Numbered from the stretch's first letter, positions 17,342-28,431 are shown. The stretch: 64,000 bases of DNA from an uncultured Alphaproteobacteria bacterium (GCA_947259105.1 CAMYKU010000024.1:21121-85120); one strand, 5' to 3'. Numbers and translations: made by a program. Notes: generated from the letters alone by a model not told the origin.

Positions 17342-17728
17342 ATGTCGGATCGGCTGGAGGCAAACAAGAAGAACGCCATGACGTTCTACGACCTCATGTT
17401 CAACCAGTGCCGGCCCGCCGAGGCCATGGAACGCTATGCCGGCGAAGTCTATATCCAGCACAATCCCCATGTCGGCGACGGCAAGCAGGCCTTCATCGAC
17501 TATTTCACCCGCATGGAAGCGGCATATCCGGGAAAGCGCGTCACTTTCAAACGCGCCATTGCCGAGGGCGATTATGTGGTGCTGCACTGCCATCAGGAAT
17601 GGCCGGGCGACCAGGATTACGCGGGGATCGATATCTTCCGGCTCGATTCCGACGGGAAGGTCGTCGAGCACTGGGACGTGCTGCAGGTCATTCCCGAAAC
17701 GTCGTTCAACAACAATACGATGTTCTGA
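17342..17728 (+). CDS. SnoaL-like/NTF2 family polyketide cyclase-type protein
   Basis: [55 protein letters not shown]...[12 protein letters not shown]. Confidence 0.85.
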   Translation: MSDRLEANKKNAMTFYDLMFNQCRPAEAMERYAGEVYIQHNPHVGDGKQAFIDYFTRMEAAYPGKRVTFKRAIAEGDYVVLHCHQEWPGDQDYAGIDIFRLDSDGKVVEHWDVLQVIPETSFNNNTMF

Positions 17729-17756
17729 TAAGGCCCATAGGACGGAGGATGCGACC

Positions 17757-18278
17757 ATGGCAAAAACGCTTGTCCTGACCTTCATCGCCGAAGACAGGCC
17801 CGGCCTTGTGGAACGGCTGTCCGAGACGGTGGCCGCGCAGGGCGGAAACTGGCTGGAAAGCCGCATGGCGCATCTGGCCGAGAAGTTCGCGGGGATCGCC
17901 CGGATCGAAATCCCGGCGAAAAAGATCGCCGCCCTCAAGAAGGCGCTGGCCAAGCTGGAGAAGGAAGGCTTCCATCTGACCGTCGAGGAGGCAAGAGAAG
18001 AGGCGGCGGAATCCGGGTCGCTCTACAATCTCGACCTCGTGGGCCCCGACCAGCCCGGCATCCTGCGCGACATCACCCATTGCCTGGCCGAACGCGGTGT
18101 CAGCGTCGAGGACATGGAGACCGACATCCGCGAAGCGCCGATGAGCGGCGGCGTCATGTTCTACGCCACGGCCCGGGTCCGCGCGCCGAAATCCCTGACG
18201 GCGGACGAGCTGCGGCGGGCGCTCGAAGCGCTGGCCGGCTCGCTGATGGTCGACCTCACCCTGCGCCGGGAAAAGTAA
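17757..18278 (+). CDS. ACT-domain protein, GcvR-like
   Basis: Two ACT repeats: VLTFIAEDRPGLVERLSETVAAQGGNWLESRM and NLDLVGPDQPGILRDITHCLAERGVSVEDMET. Confidence 0.8.
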   Translation: MAKTLVLTFIAEDRPGLVERLSETVAAQGGNWLESRMAHLAEKFAGIARIEIPAKKIAALKKALAKLEKEGFHLTVEEAREEAAESGSLYNLDLVGPDQPGILRDITHCLAERGVSVEDMETDIREAPMSGGVMFYATARVRAPKSLTADELRRALEALAGSLMVDLTLRREK

Positions 18279-18368
18279 ATTCCGCAAGGGAACAGTGGCG
18301 GCCAACAAGGCAAACTCGCTTGCCGCGGGGCCGGTGCGGATGATTGTCCGGGCCGTTGCGACCCGGGC

Positions 18369-19256
18369 TCAATCCCCGGTCGTATGCCAGGGCTGGTCGT
18401 CATAACCCAGTGCGAAGCTGTCGTTGGTTTGCGCGGGGTTGCGATTGATCATCGGCCGCCCGAACAGCGGATGGCTCATCGCGCGAATTTCATGCTCGAG
18501 CGTATAGAGCCGGTCGCCGCTGTCGGGGTCGACGATGTCGACGAAGCGATACTGGTGCCGGTTGCTCTCTTCGGTGACCAGACCGCGCTCGCGTAGCGCC
18601 TCGTGGGGCCCGGAAAAATCGGCGACATAGATCTGGATGTGGTGCCCGTCATAGTCCGCCGGCGGCGCGCTGGTCTCGCGGAAGACGAGGTCCTGACGAT
18701 AGCCGACGGAAACGCGCGCCGCCGGCGCCCCGTCAACCTCCTCGGCCGTCGCGCGCGCCCGGAAGATCTCGCTGTAGAACCGCGCAATCCCCTCGGCCGC
18801 GCCGGCCGGGACATCGAACGCGACATAAGGCATACCGAGGACGATCGGACCGAATTGCGGATCCGGCGCATGACAGCGCAAGGCGTTGCCCCAGGGGCAT
18901 GTGACGTCGATCCGCGACTCCCTGGCGGTGAAGGCGAAACGGGACTCCGCGAGTTCGCCGCGCACCGCCTGCAGCCGCCGGGCGAGCGCTTCGAGGTCGG
19001 GCAGCACCAGGCCGACACGGCCGCGCAGGACCTGTGTCCCACGGGTCGGCAGATGGAACTGGCTGCGGCCGACATTGACCCACATGTTCGTCACCCCGGT
19101 GACGAGATACGGATCGCGCGTAAAGCCCATGCCGGTAATATAGAACAGCGTCGCCAGGCGCTGGTCGGGCACGGTCAGATTGACATGTTCGAGAGCGACG
19201 ATATTCGCGACATCCTCGGCGCTGCGGTCATACTGTTTTCCCATGCTGACCTCCAT
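18369..19256 (-). CDS. VOC (glyoxalase/dioxygenase) superfamily protein
   Basis: LEHVNLTVPDQRLATLFYITGMGFTRDPY; HHIQIYVADFSGPHEAL. Confidence 0.78.
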   Translation of the reverse strand: MEVSMGKQYDRSAEDVANIVALEHVNLTVPDQRLATLFYITGMGFTRDPYLVTGVTNMWVNVGRSQFHLPTRGTQVLRGRVGLVLPDLEALARRLQAVRGELAESRFAFTARESRIDVTCPWGNALRCHAPDPQFGPIVLGMPYVAFDVPAGAAEGIARFYSEIFRARATAEEVDGAPAARVSVGYRQDLVFRETSAPPADYDGHHIQIYVADFSGPHEALRERGLVTEESNRHQYRFVDIVDPDSGDRLYTLEHEIRAMSHPLFGRPMINRNPAQTNDSFALGYDDQPWHTTGD

Positions 19257-19288
19257 GGCGCTGTCGCCGGGACATGGCCCGGCGCCTA

Positions 19289-20280
19289 TTATGCCGCCGC
19301 GTTGGCGTGTCGACGGGCGGAGGCGAGGAACGCGTCGACGTCCTCTTCAACCGTATCGAAGGCGCAGATCAGGCGGGCGCCGTCGGGGCCGGCGTCGGGC
19401 CAGTCGTAGAATTCGAAACCGTCCTTCCGCAACCCCTCGCGCACCGTCGCCGGCAGCATCGGGAATATCTCGTTGGCCTCGACCGGATGGGCCAGCCGGA
19501 CGCCCGGCATCCGGGCCAGCCCGCGCGCCATATGGGCGGCCATGGCGTTGGCGTGACGGGCGTTGCGCAGCCACAGCTCGTCGGTCAGATACGCCTCCAG
19601 CTGGGCCGACAGGAAGCGCATCTTGGACAGCAGATGCCCGGCCCGCTTGCGCCGGAACGCCAGCTCACCGGCCCTGGCGCGCAGGCTCTCGGAGAACACG
19701 ACCACGGCTTCCGCCGCCAGCGCGCCGTTCTTGGTGGCGCCGAAGGAGAGGATATCGACGCCGGCCTTCCAGGTCGCCTCGGCCGGGCTGCAATCCAGCG
19801 TCACCAGCGCATTTGCGAAGCGCGCGCCGTCCATGTGCAGGCCGAGGCCGCTTCCATGGCAGGTTTCGGCGATGGCGGCGATCTCGTCCGGCGCGTAGAC
19901 CGTACCGGATTCGGTCGCCTGGGTGATCGAGACCGCCGCGGGCTGCGCCTCATGCACGCCGCGATGGCCGGCATATTCCAGCTTTTCGGCGAGCGCCGCG
20001 GCGGTGAACTTGCCGTGTTCGCCGTCCACCGGGATCAGCTTCGCGCCGCCGGTGAAGAATTCGGGGCCGGCGCATTCGTCCGTATTCACGTGGCTTTCCG
20101 GATGGCACCAGACCGCGCCCCAGGCCCGAGTTCGGCCTCGAAGACTTCCGCCATGCGGCCCTTGATGCGCTCCGTTACCGCGTCGTCGCCATACGATACC
20201 GCGCGGCCGCCGTTGACGCGGGCCAGTGCCTCCAGCATCTCCGGCGACGCCCCGGCCATGTTGTCGCTGCCGAAATTCAC
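19289..20280 (-). pseudogene. Low-specificity L-threonine aldolase family, frameshifted by an internal deletion
   Basis: N-terminal VNFGSDNMAGASPEMLEALARVNGGRAVSYGDDAVTERIKGRMAEVFEAEL in one frame; WGAVWCHPESHVNTDECAGPEFFTGGAKLIPVDGEHGK continues in another; the usual AVFPVATGTAANALAL-like segment is missing. Confidence 0.75.
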
Positions 20281-20624
20281 TGCGCCTCCGCCTCCGGTTC
20301 CAGGTCGATCACGCCGCGCTGCCGGCCGGACTCCAGGTCGAAGACCAGGTAGCGCTGGCTGCCGTCGGCCAGCACCAGGCGGACGACCATCCGGCCGCCG
20401 GCGACCACGGTCTCCGCGACCCGCGCGCCGGCCGGCAGCGCAACGCGCAGGTTCTCGTCCCACGCCTTTGCCACGACCGGCGGACCGGCCGGCGCCGCCG
20501 GGCGTGCCGCGTCCTCGCCGTCCATGACGCCGCCGAACTTCACCACGATACCGTAGGCGACGACGCCCATCATGACGACGATGAGGATCCCCAGGAAGTA
20601 GACGAGGGCCTTGAGTGCCTGCAT
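20277..20624 (-). CDS. Small membrane protein (DUF6476-like)
   Basis: MQALKALVYFLGILIVVMMGVVAYGIVVKFGG...LVLADGSQRYLVFDLESGRQRGVIDL. Confidence 0.6.
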   Translation of the reverse strand: MQALKALVYFLGILIVVMMGVVAYGIVVKFGGVMDGEDAARPAAPAGPPVVAKAWDENLRVALPAGARVAETVVAGGRMVVRLVLADGSQRYLVFDLESGRQRGVIDLEPEAEAQ

Positions 20625-20648
20625 GGATTCGTCCAGTGTCTGCCCGTC

Positions 20649-21629
20649 ATGACGGGCCGCCAAGATATACTGACCCACAACGTGGAGAGAGACGAGGCCG
20701 GGCAGAGGCTCGACCGCGTCCTTGCCGCGCGCCACACGGACCTCTCGCGCAGCCGCCTGAAAGCGCTGATCGAGGACGGCCGGGTGAGCGCCGACGGCGT
20801 GACCATAACCGAGCCGTCATACCGGGTCAAACCCGGCCAGGCGCTCACCACGACAGTCCCCGAGGCGGCCCCGTACGCGCCCCGGGGCCAGGCGATCCCG
20901 CTGGATATCCTGTACGAGGATTCCGAGATCATCGTGATCGACAAACCCGCCGGCCTGGTGGTCCATCCGGCGCCGGGCAACCCGGATTTGACCCTGGTCA
21001 ATGCGCTCATCGCCCATTGCGGCTATAGTCTATCGGGAATCGGCGGCGTGCGCCGCCCGGGCATCGTCCACCGGCTGGACAAGGACACCAGCGGTATCCT
21101 GGTGGCGGCCAAGACCGACCGGGCGCATGTCGCGCTGTCCAGACAATTCGAAAAACGCACCGCGGAACGTGCGTATCTGGCGGTCGTGTGGGGCGTGCCG
21201 GCGCCGGCATCGGGCCGGATCGAAGGCAATATCGGGCGCGACCCGCGCAACCGGAAGAAAATGACCGTGGTCCGCGAGGACAAGGGCAAGCCGGCGGCGA
21301 CCGGATACCGGCGGCTGAAGCGGTTCGGGACGGTGGCGAGCCTGGTGGAATGCCGGCTGGAGACCGGGCGGACGCATCAGGTGCGGGTCCACATGACCCA
21401 TGCCGGGCATCCGCTGATCGGCGACCCGCTGTATGGGCGATCGACCCGGGCGCGGATCAAGGGTCTGCCCGAAACCGTTGTCGGGGCGCTGCGGTCCTTT
21501 CCACGCCAGGCGCTGCACGCGCGGCTGCTGGCCATCGACCACCCGGAGAGCGGGGAGCGGATGCGGTTCGAAGCTGAAATGCCCAAGGATATGAAAAGCT
21601 TATGCGATATCTTGGAAAACAATTCGTAA
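20649..21629 (+). CDS. rluD: RluA-family 23S rRNA pseudouridine synthase, RluD-like
   Basis: GIVHRLDKDTSGILVAAKTDRAH, ETGRTHQVRVHMTHAGHPLIGDPLYG, S4 domain at N-terminus. Confidence 0.9.
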   Translation: MTGRQDILTHNVERDEAGQRLDRVLAARHTDLSRSRLKALIEDGRVSADGVTITEPSYRVKPGQALTTTVPEAAPYAPRGQAIPLDILYEDSEIIVIDKPAGLVVHPAPGNPDLTLVNALIAHCGYSLSGIGGVRRPGIVHRLDKDTSGILVAAKTDRAHVALSRQFEKRTAERAYLAVVWGVPAPASGRIEGNIGRDPRNRKKMTVVREDKGKPAATGYRRLKRFGTVASLVECRLETGRTHQVRVHMTHAGHPLIGDPLYGRSTRARIKGLPETVVGALRSFPRQALHARLLAIDHPESGERMRFEAEMPKDMKSLCDILENNS

Positions 21630-21789
21630 GTAACTATATATTATCCATGCGGTATACGGCCGGATGGGGAAGAGGGGGCCTTCGCGCCTTCCCATAAATT
21701 AGAATTTCATGATATAATAATCTTTGCAATGCCTTGAATGGGCATGGCACAGGGATCCCACACGGTCCGGAACAAGGAGACGCCACGCC

Positions 21790-22683
21790 ATGGCACAAGT
21801 GCCGAGCCTCGTCATAAGCCCCGAGGGCAACCTTCAACGGTATCTGCAGGAAATCCGGAAATTCCCGATGCTGCAGCCGGAGGAGGAGTACATGCTCGCC
21901 AAGGCCTGGCGCGAGCATGAGGACGCCGACGCGGCCCAGCGCATGGTAACCAGCCATCTGCGCCTGGTGGCCAAGATCGCGATGGGCTACCGCGGCTACG
22001 GCCTGCCGCTGGCCGAACTGATCTCCGAAGGCAATGTCGGCATGATGCAGGCCGTCAAGCGCTTCGACCCGGAGCGCGGCTTCCGCCTGGCGACCTATGC
22101 CATGTGGTGGATCCGCGCCTCGATCCAGGAATACATCCTGCACAGCTGGTCGCTGGTGAAGATGGGCACCACGGCCGCCCAGAAGAAGCTGTTCTTCAAC
22201 CTGCGGCGGCTGAAGGGCAAGCTGCGCGAAATCGACGACGGCGACATGTCGCCCGAGAGCGTCGAGAAGATCGCCACCGAGCTCAAGGTCAGCGAGGCCG
22301 ACGTGGTTAGCATGAACCGGCGGCTCTCCGGCGGCGACCACTCTCTGAACGCGCCGCTGCGCCAGGACGGCGACGGCGAATGGATGGACTGGCTGATGGA
22401 CGAGTCCGACACCCAGGAGACGCTGGTCGCCGAGGCCCAGGAGATGGACAAGCGCCGCGAGCTGCTGGGCGACGCCATGAGCACGCTGAACGAGCGCGAG
22501 CGCCATATCCTGACCGAACGGCGCCTGCAGGACGAGCCCATGACGCTGGAGGACCTCAGCAAGGTCTATGGCATCAGCCGCGAGCGGGTGCGCCAGATCG
22601 AGGTGCGGGCCTTCGAGAAGCTGCAGAAAAACATGCGTAACGCGGCCAAGGAACAACGGTTGCCGATGGAAGAGCTTACCTGA
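21790..22683 (+). CDS. rpoH: RNA polymerase sigma-32 factor RpoH
   Basis: HLRLVAKIAMGYRGYGLPLAELISEGNVGMMQAVKRFDPERGFRLATYAMWWIRASIQEYILHSWSLVKMGTTAAQKKLFFNLRR (RpoH box). Confidence 0.97.
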   Translation: MAQVPSLVISPEGNLQRYLQEIRKFPMLQPEEEYMLAKAWREHEDADAAQRMVTSHLRLVAKIAMGYRGYGLPLAELISEGNVGMMQAVKRFDPERGFRLATYAMWWIRASIQEYILHSWSLVKMGTTAAQKKLFFNLRRLKGKLREIDDGDMSPESVEKIATELKVSEADVVSMNRRLSGGDHSLNAPLRQDGDGEWMDWLMDESDTQETLVAEAQEMDKRRELLGDAMSTLNERERHILTERRLQDEPMTLEDLSKVYGISRERVRQIEVRAFEKLQKNMRNAAKEQRLPMEELT

Positions 22684-22687
22684 AGCT

Positions 22688-22708
22688 GGGGGCCAAGGCC
22701 CCCCTTTT
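22688..22708 (+). terminator. Rho-independent terminator downstream of rpoH
   Basis: GGGGGCC AA GGCCCCC followed by TTTT immediately after the rpoH stop. Confidence 0.8.
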
Positions 22709-22734
22709 CGTCGTCAAGCCGCGCCCGGTTCGAA

Positions 22735-23103
22735 TTGATCCTGTACCGCCCCACTGGACCGAAGGAACTGGACCTCGTCGCCAAGACGGGCTGGACAGCT
22801 TGGCCGCCGCGCCTGCCCGGCCAGCCGATCTTCTATCCCGTCCTCACCTTAGAATACGCCGAGAAGATTGCCCGCGACTGGAATTCAACGCGGGAGGACA
22901 CCGGATTTCGCGGCTATGTCACCCGGTTCGAGATCGACGATGAATTCGCCGCGCGCTATCCGATCGAACTGGCCGGTGGCCAGGATCACAAGGAACTATG
23001 GGTTCCGGCCGAGGAACTGGCGGAGTTCAACCGGCATATCGTCGGGATGATCGAGGTGGTCTCGGAATACCGCAAGGGTTTGCGGGTTCCGCAACGGGAC
23101 TGA
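22735..23103 (+). CDS. ADP-ribosylation/crystallin J1-type small protein
   Basis: ILYRPTGPKELDLVAKTGWTAWPPRLPGQPIFYPVLTLEYAEKIARDWNST...ELWVPAEELAEFNRHIVG; TTG start. Confidence 0.7.
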   Translation: MILYRPTGPKELDLVAKTGWTAWPPRLPGQPIFYPVLTLEYAEKIARDWNSTREDTGFRGYVTRFEIDDEFAARYPIELAGGQDHKELWVPAEELAEFNRHIVGMIEVVSEYRKGLRVPQRD

Positions 23104-23124
23104 CCGCCGCCGAGCAGCCTCATA

Positions 23125-23231
23125 CTTCGAGACGGGCCTGCGGCCCTCCTCAGCATGAGGGAACAAGAAATACCAACAAAAACAGTGACTTGCCTCACTC
23201 TGAGGGGGAGCCGTCAGGCCGCGTCTCGAAG
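23125..23231. repeat. Intergenic palindromic repeat
   Basis: Arms CTTCGAGACGGGCCTGCGGCCCTCCTCAGCATGAGG and CCTCACTCTGAGGGGGAGCCGTCAGGCCGCGTCTCGAAG are imperfect inverted copies. Confidence 0.75.
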
Positions 23232-23249
23232 GGCGAGGTCGCACCGCCC

Positions 23250-24542
23250 CTACCCCGCGAACGGATCCTTCACCAGGATCGTATCGTCGCGCTCGGGGCT
23301 GGTGGACAGCAGCGCCACCGGGGCTTCTATCAGTTCCTCGATACGGCGGATGTATTTGACCGCCGTCGCCGGCAGGTCGGCCCAGCTTCGCGCGCCTTCG
23401 GTGCTTTCGGCCCACCCCTGCACGGTCTCGTAGACCGGCTCGGCCGCGGCCTGGTCCGCCATCGCGGACGGGAAGTAGTCGTATTCCTGGCCGCCGATGC
23501 GGTAGCCGACGCAGACCTTCAATTCCTTCAACCCGTCCAGCACGTCGAGCTTGGTCAGCGCGATGCCGTCGATGCCGGCGATCTTGATGGCTTGGCGCAC
23601 CAGCACCGCGTCGAACCAGCCGCAGCGGCGCTTGCGCCCGGTAACGGTGCCGAATTCGCGGCCACGCTCGCCCAGCGTCTGGCCGATCTCGTCCTCGAGT
23701 TCCGTCGGGAACGGGCCGGAACCGACGCGCGTCGTATAGGCCTTGGTGATGCCCAGCACGTAGCCGAGCCGGTTCGCCCCGATGCCGGAACCGGCCGCGG
23801 CCGCGCCGGCAACGGTGTTGGACGAGGTGACGTAAGGATAGGTGCCGTGGTCGATATCCAGGAGGAACCCCTGCGCGCCTTCGAAGAGGATACGGCGGCC
23901 GGCCCTGTGGGCGCGGTCCAGCTCCTGCCACACGCTCACCGCATAGGGCAGCAGGCGCGGCGCCAGCGCCAGCAGCTCGTCGAGCAGTTTCTTGCGGTCG
24001 ATTTCGTCCAGCCCCATGCCGCGCAGCAACGCGTTGTGGTGCTCCAGCAGGCCGTCGATCTTGGCCTCCAGCGTCTTGCGGTCGGCAAGATCGCAGACCC
24101 GGATGGCGCGGCGCGCGGTCTTGTCCTCGTAGGCCGGGCCGATGCCGCGGCCGGTGGTGCCGATCTTGCCCTTGCCGCTGGCGGCCTCGCGCGCCTGGTC
24201 GAGCTGGCGGTGCAGCGGCAGGATCAGCGGCGCGTTCCCGGCAAGCTTCAGGCGGTCCGGCGCCACCTCGACGCCCTGTTCGCGGATGCGGTCGATCTCG
24301 TCGAGCAGCGCCCAGGGGTCGACCACGACGCCATTGCCGATGATCGACAGCTTTCCCGGCCGCACGATGCCCGACGGCAGCAGGCTCAGCTTGTAGGTCG
24401 TGCCGTCGATGACCAGGGTATGGCCGGCATTGTGCCCGCCCTGGAACCGCACCACGATCTCGGCGCGCTCGCTGAGCCAGTCGACGATCTTGCCCTTTCC
24501 CTCGTCGCCCCACTGGGAGCCGACGACCACCACATTGCTCAT
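23250..24542 (-). CDS. purA: Adenylosuccinate synthetase
   Basis: [47 protein letters not shown]. Confidence 0.97.
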   Translation of the reverse strand: MSNVVVVGSQWGDEGKGKIVDWLSERAEIVVRFQGGHNAGHTLVIDGTTYKLSLLPSGIVRPGKLSIIGNGVVVDPWALLDEIDRIREQGVEVAPDRLKLAGNAPLILPLHRQLDQAREAASGKGKIGTTGRGIGPAYEDKTARRAIRVCDLADRKTLEAKIDGLLEHHNALLRGMGLDEIDRKKLLDELLALAPRLLPYAVSVWQELDRAHRAGRRILFEGAQGFLLDIDHGTYPYVTSSNTVAGAAAAGSGIGANRLGYVLGITKAYTTRVGSGPFPTELEDEIGQTLGERGREFGTVTGRKRRCGWFDAVLVRQAIKIAGIDGIALTKLDVLDGLKELKVCVGYRIGGQEYDYFPSAMADQAAAEPVYETVQGWAESTEGARSWADLPATAVKYIRRIEELIEAPVALLSTSPERDDTILVKDPFAG

Positions 24543-24555
24543 GAATCCAGCGACC

Positions 24556-25722
24556 TTACATTGAATTTCGGGAGTCGCCGTCGCTCAGTTCGACGGCGGC
24601 GTCATCCACAAGGATGTGAGAACAGCCCAGCCGGCGCGCCTCGGCGGCGGGGTCGGCCGCGGGCTCCAGCCCGGCGATCGTGATCCAGCCCTTTTTGCGC
24701 AGCGCGTGGCCCTGCGACGGGGCGGTGCCGTGCGGAAGGTAGAGGCGCTTGCCGTTGCCGGGGCGTGGCAGCGCCCGCAGCACGCTGTCGAGGAACAGCG
24801 AGAAACCGGTCGCCGGCTCGCCGTTCTGGGAGACGTGATAGCGCCCGCCACGGCCCATCTCGCCGCGCACGCCGCGGGCGAAGACGGTGAAGCTGAGACC
24901 GGTCTGGTATTCGAAGCCACGGTATTCGACCGCATCGACGGTCAGGGTCAGCGCCGGAATCGCCTCCTTCAGGATCGCGACGACCTCGTCCAGCCGCCGG
25001 CGCTCCGCCGCGCATTCCTTAGGCAGATCGAGCGGCGCCAGTGCGGCCAGCGCGGCGTCGACCGGACCCGAAGCCCGCAGCAGCGCGCCGAACAGATCCG
25101 CCGCCTTTCCGCCGGAGGCCGCCACGGCCGTAGCGTCCTTGCGGTCCAGCGCGGCGCGCAATTCCGCTTCCGCTTCCCCGTGAAAACCGATCGCCCGGCA
25201 CAGCGCCGGCACCAGGGTCGGCATGTTGATATCGACCGACAGATTCGCGACGCCGGCTTCGCCCAGCGCCTCGACCGCCAGCAGGATGATCTCGGCGTCG
25301 GCGCAGGCGGCCTCGGATCCGACGATCTCCACACCGGCCTGGATGAACTGACGCTCCGGCCGCAACTGCGAGCCCTTCACCCGCAGCACGTTGCCGGCAT
25401 AGGCGAGCCGCAGCGGACGCGGCGCCCCGGCCAGCCGGGTCGCGGCAATGCGGGCCACCTGTATCGTCATGTCCGCGCGCACGCCCATCATGCGCTGGCT
25501 GACCGGATCCATCAGGCGAAAGGTCGCCGTCGACATCGCCTGTCCCGCACCGTCCAGCAGCGAATCCTCGAACTCGACGAGCGGCGGGTCGACGCGTTGG
25601 TAGCCGCGTGCGGCGAAGGTGGCGACGAGCCGCTGTGCCACGGCCGCCTCGTGATCGGCGTCCGGCGGCAGCACGTCGCGCAGCCCGTGGGGCAGCAGCG
25701 CCTTGTTCGCAGCGTCGTTCAT
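24556..25722 (-). CDS. hisZ: ATP phosphoribosyltransferase regulatory subunit
   Basis: HisRS-like [48 protein letters not shown]; next to purA. Confidence 0.88.
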   Translation of the reverse strand: MNDAANKALLPHGLRDVLPPDADHEAAVAQRLVATFAARGYQRVDPPLVEFEDSLLDGAGQAMSTATFRLMDPVSQRMMGVRADMTIQVARIAATRLAGAPRPLRLAYAGNVLRVKGSQLRPERQFIQAGVEIVGSEAACADAEIILLAVEALGEAGVANLSVDINMPTLVPALCRAIGFHGEAEAELRAALDRKDATAVAASGGKAADLFGALLRASGPVDAALAALAPLDLPKECAAERRRLDEVVAILKEAIPALTLTVDAVEYRGFEYQTGLSFTVFARGVRGEMGRGGRYHVSQNGEPATGFSLFLDSVLRALPRPGNGKRLYLPHGTAPSQGHALRKKGWITIAGLEPAADPAAEARRLGCSHILVDDAAVELSDGDSRNSM

Positions 25723-25818
25723 GGCAGGAGCGCGGTCGTTCCGTCGCGGTTCAGCAGGAAACCCGCCGTGGAATACAGCTTTTGGCGAGCCGGGGCAAGG
25801 GACGCGGTGTCGCGCGCG

Positions 25819-26829
25819 TCAGCGCGGCAGCATCCACACCGACCCGTCGCTCAGGCCATAAAGCACATCCGGGACGCCGTTGGCGTCGACATCCGAGACA
25901 ACGACGGAGGTTACGATCTTCTCCGGGTTGGGCACGGCCCAGAAAACCCGGAGCATTCCGCCCACATAGCCGATGCCGAACAGCTCGCTGCGGGTCTGGT
26001 CCGGCAACAGGATGTCGTCCGCCCCGTCGCCATCCAGATCCAGCACCGCAGCCATGCCCAGCACGGTCGAGCCGATGGCGTGGGTGGAATAGCCGGCCTC
26101 GCGCGCAAACTCGACCAGCCGCCTGCCTTCGATCCGGTAGAGGATCAGCACGCCGCCGATATGCGGGGTCTGCACGACGGCAATCTCCTTCCGGCCATCG
26201 CCATCGAAATCACCGGCGCCGACGGGATTCAGCCAGCGGTGGGACAGGCCGATCGCCTGCGATTCGGCGATCAGGTCGAGCTTGTCGTCCCGTATCCCCA
26301 GCACCACAACGGCGGCGCCGGCGCCGGCGGAGCTGCGCACGACGACGATTTCGTCGCGGCCGTCGCCATCCAGGTCGGCCAGCCGCGGTGTCAGGTCCTC
26401 GAACACCGCGTAAGAGGGAAGCTGGTAGGACAGGATCTTTCCGGCCCCGGTTTCCACCTTCAGCGCCGCGGCCTCGATCGCATCGCCAAGGACACCGTGA
26501 TCGTAACGGCCGGTCGGGCCGGCAAGCCAGACTGCCTTGATGTCGTGCACCCCCGGCACGATCGCCGAATGCGGAATAATGTCGGAAGGGATCGGCGTCT
26601 TTTCCGCCGGCGGAACCGGCGCCAGCCCCAGCTTGCCGTCCGGCAGGGCGACGATCTGGTAATCGCCGGACGTCGCCCGCACCAGCACGGCGCCGTCGCG
26701 CAGCAGGATGTCCTGCAGCCCTGCGACCCGGCCCACCTCGACGGGCCGCGGCCCCAGGCCCGCGCTATCCGCGCTCTCGGGCAGGATCAAAGCAACGATG
26801 ACGGCAACAACAAGGGCGCTTCGGCGCAT
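25819..26829 (-). CDS. FG-GAP/VCBS repeat-containing exported protein
   Basis: Signal peptide; ADLDGDGRDEIVVV, GDFDGDGRKEIAVV, LDLDGDGADDILLP, SDVDANGVPDVLYG repeats. Confidence 0.8.
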   Translation of the reverse strand: MRRSALVVAVIVALILPESADSAGLGPRPVEVGRVAGLQDILLRDGAVLVRATSGDYQIVALPDGKLGLAPVPPAEKTPIPSDIIPHSAIVPGVHDIKAVWLAGPTGRYDHGVLGDAIEAAALKVETGAGKILSYQLPSYAVFEDLTPRLADLDGDGRDEIVVVRSSAGAGAAVVVLGIRDDKLDLIAESQAIGLSHRWLNPVGAGDFDGDGRKEIAVVQTPHIGGVLILYRIEGRRLVEFAREAGYSTHAIGSTVLGMAAVLDLDGDGADDILLPDQTRSELFGIGYVGGMLRVFWAVPNPEKIVTSVVVSDVDANGVPDVLYGLSDGSVWMLPR

Positions 26830-26853
26830 ATCCGAGATCTGCCTCCAATCGCC

Positions 26854-28431
26854 TCAGAATTCCAGTGCCTTCGCCTGGATCACATTCGGCAGGCCAGCGA
26901 TCCTCTCGAGCAGTTCGCGGTCCACCGCCTGGTCGACCTGCAGCAGCGCGATGGCGTCTCCGCCCTCTTCCGCGCGGCCGAGGTGGAAGGTCGCGATATT
27001 GACCTTCGCTTCGCCGAGGGTGCGGCCGAGATCGCCGATCACGCCCGGCTTGTCGCGGTTGGTAATATAGAGCATATGGGGTCCGATCTCCGCCTCGACC
27101 GGGATATCCTTGATCTCGACGATGCGGGGGCGCGCGCCGCCGAACAGTGTTCCGGCGACCGAACGCGACATGCGCTCGGTGGTCACGGTGATCCGGATCA
27201 GCGTCTCGTAATCCACCGGTTCGTCGCGCTTGACCTCGGTGCAGCGGATATCCCGCTCGCGGGCGATCACCGGGGCGCTGACCATGTTGACAGAATCGAG
27301 CAGCGGCCGCAGCAGTCCGGTGAGCGCGGCGGCCATGATCGGCCTGGTGTTGAGGGCCGCAACGTGGCCCTCGAATTCGACCTTGAAGGCGCTGAGCCCG
27401 GTTTCCGTCAACTGCCCGGCAAAGCTGCCGAGCAGTTCCGCCAGCGCCATGTAGGGACGCAGCCTGGGCGCCTCTTCCGCCGTCACCGCCGGCATGTTGA
27501 GCGCGTTGATCACGGCCCCGGTCAGCAGGTAATCGGACATCTGCTCGGCCACCTGCAGGGCGACCTTCTCCTGCGCTTCGGTGGTGGCGGCGCCAAGATG
27601 CGGCGTCGCGATCACGTTGTCGCGGCCGAACAATGCATTGTCCTTCGCGGGCTCGACCTCGAAGACGTCGAGCGCCGCGCCGGCGACCCGGCCGGATTCG
27701 AGCGCTTCGAGCAGATCCTTCTCGACGACGATGCCGCCGCGCGCGCAGTTGATCAGGCGCACGCCCTTTTTCATCCTTGCGAAGGCGTCCCGGTCAATCA
27801 GGCCGCGGGTCTGGTCGGTCAGCGGCACATGCAGGGTGATGAAGTCGGCCCTCGTGTACAGCTCGTCCAGTTCCACCTTCTCGAGCCCGAGATCCTGGGC
27901 CCGCTCCAGCGACAGGAAGGGATCGTGGGCGACGACCCGCATCTTCAGGCCCTGGGCCCGGCTGGCGACGATCGAGCCGATATTGCCGACCCCGATCAGC
28001 CCCAGAATCTTGCCGGTGATCTCGACCCCCATGAACCGCTTCTTTTCCCACTTGCCCGCCTGGGTCGAGGCGTTGGCCGCGGGCAGGTCGCGCGCCAGCG
28101 CCAGCATCAGGGCGATCGCATGCTCGGCGGTGGTGATCGAATTGCCGAACGGCGTGTTCATCACCACGATGCCCTGCTGGGTCGCCGCGTCGACGTCGAT
28201 ATTGTCGACGCCGATACCGGCCCGCCCGACCACCTTCAGGTTTTCCGCCGCCTCGAGAACCTTTGCCGTGACCTTGGTTGCGGATCGCACTGCCAGCCCG
28301 TCATAGGCGCCGATCCGTGCGATCAACTCGTCCTCGCTCAAGCCCGTCTCGATATCGACCTCGACGCCGCGCTCGCGGAACATCTCCGCCGCGCGGGGGC
28401 TCAGATCATCCGATATCAGCACCTTGGCCAT
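26854..28431 (-). CDS. serA: D-3-phosphoglycerate dehydrogenase
   Basis: MAKVLISDDLSPRAAEMF; GKILGLIGVGNIGSIVASRAQGL; C-terminal ACT domain NRDKPGVIGDLGRTLGEAKVNIATFHLGR. Confidence 0.96.
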   Translation of the reverse strand: MAKVLISDDLSPRAAEMFRERGVEVDIETGLSEDELIARIGAYDGLAVRSATKVTAKVLEAAENLKVVGRAGIGVDNIDVDAATQQGIVVMNTPFGNSITTAEHAIALMLALARDLPAANASTQAGKWEKKRFMGVEITGKILGLIGVGNIGSIVASRAQGLKMRVVAHDPFLSLERAQDLGLEKVELDELYTRADFITLHVPLTDQTRGLIDRDAFARMKKGVRLINCARGGIVVEKDLLEALESGRVAGAALDVFEVEPAKDNALFGRDNVIATPHLGAATTEAQEKVALQVAEQMSDYLLTGAVINALNMPAVTAEEAPRLRPYMALAELLGSFAGQLTETGLSAFKVEFEGHVAALNTRPIMAAALTGLLRPLLDSVNMVSAPVIARERDIRCTEVKRDEPVDYETLIRITVTTERMSRSVAGTLFGGARPRIVEIKDIPVEAEIGPHMLYITNRDKPGVIGDLGRTLGEAKVNIATFHLGRAEEGGDAIALLQVDQAVDRELLERIAGLPNVIQAKALEF

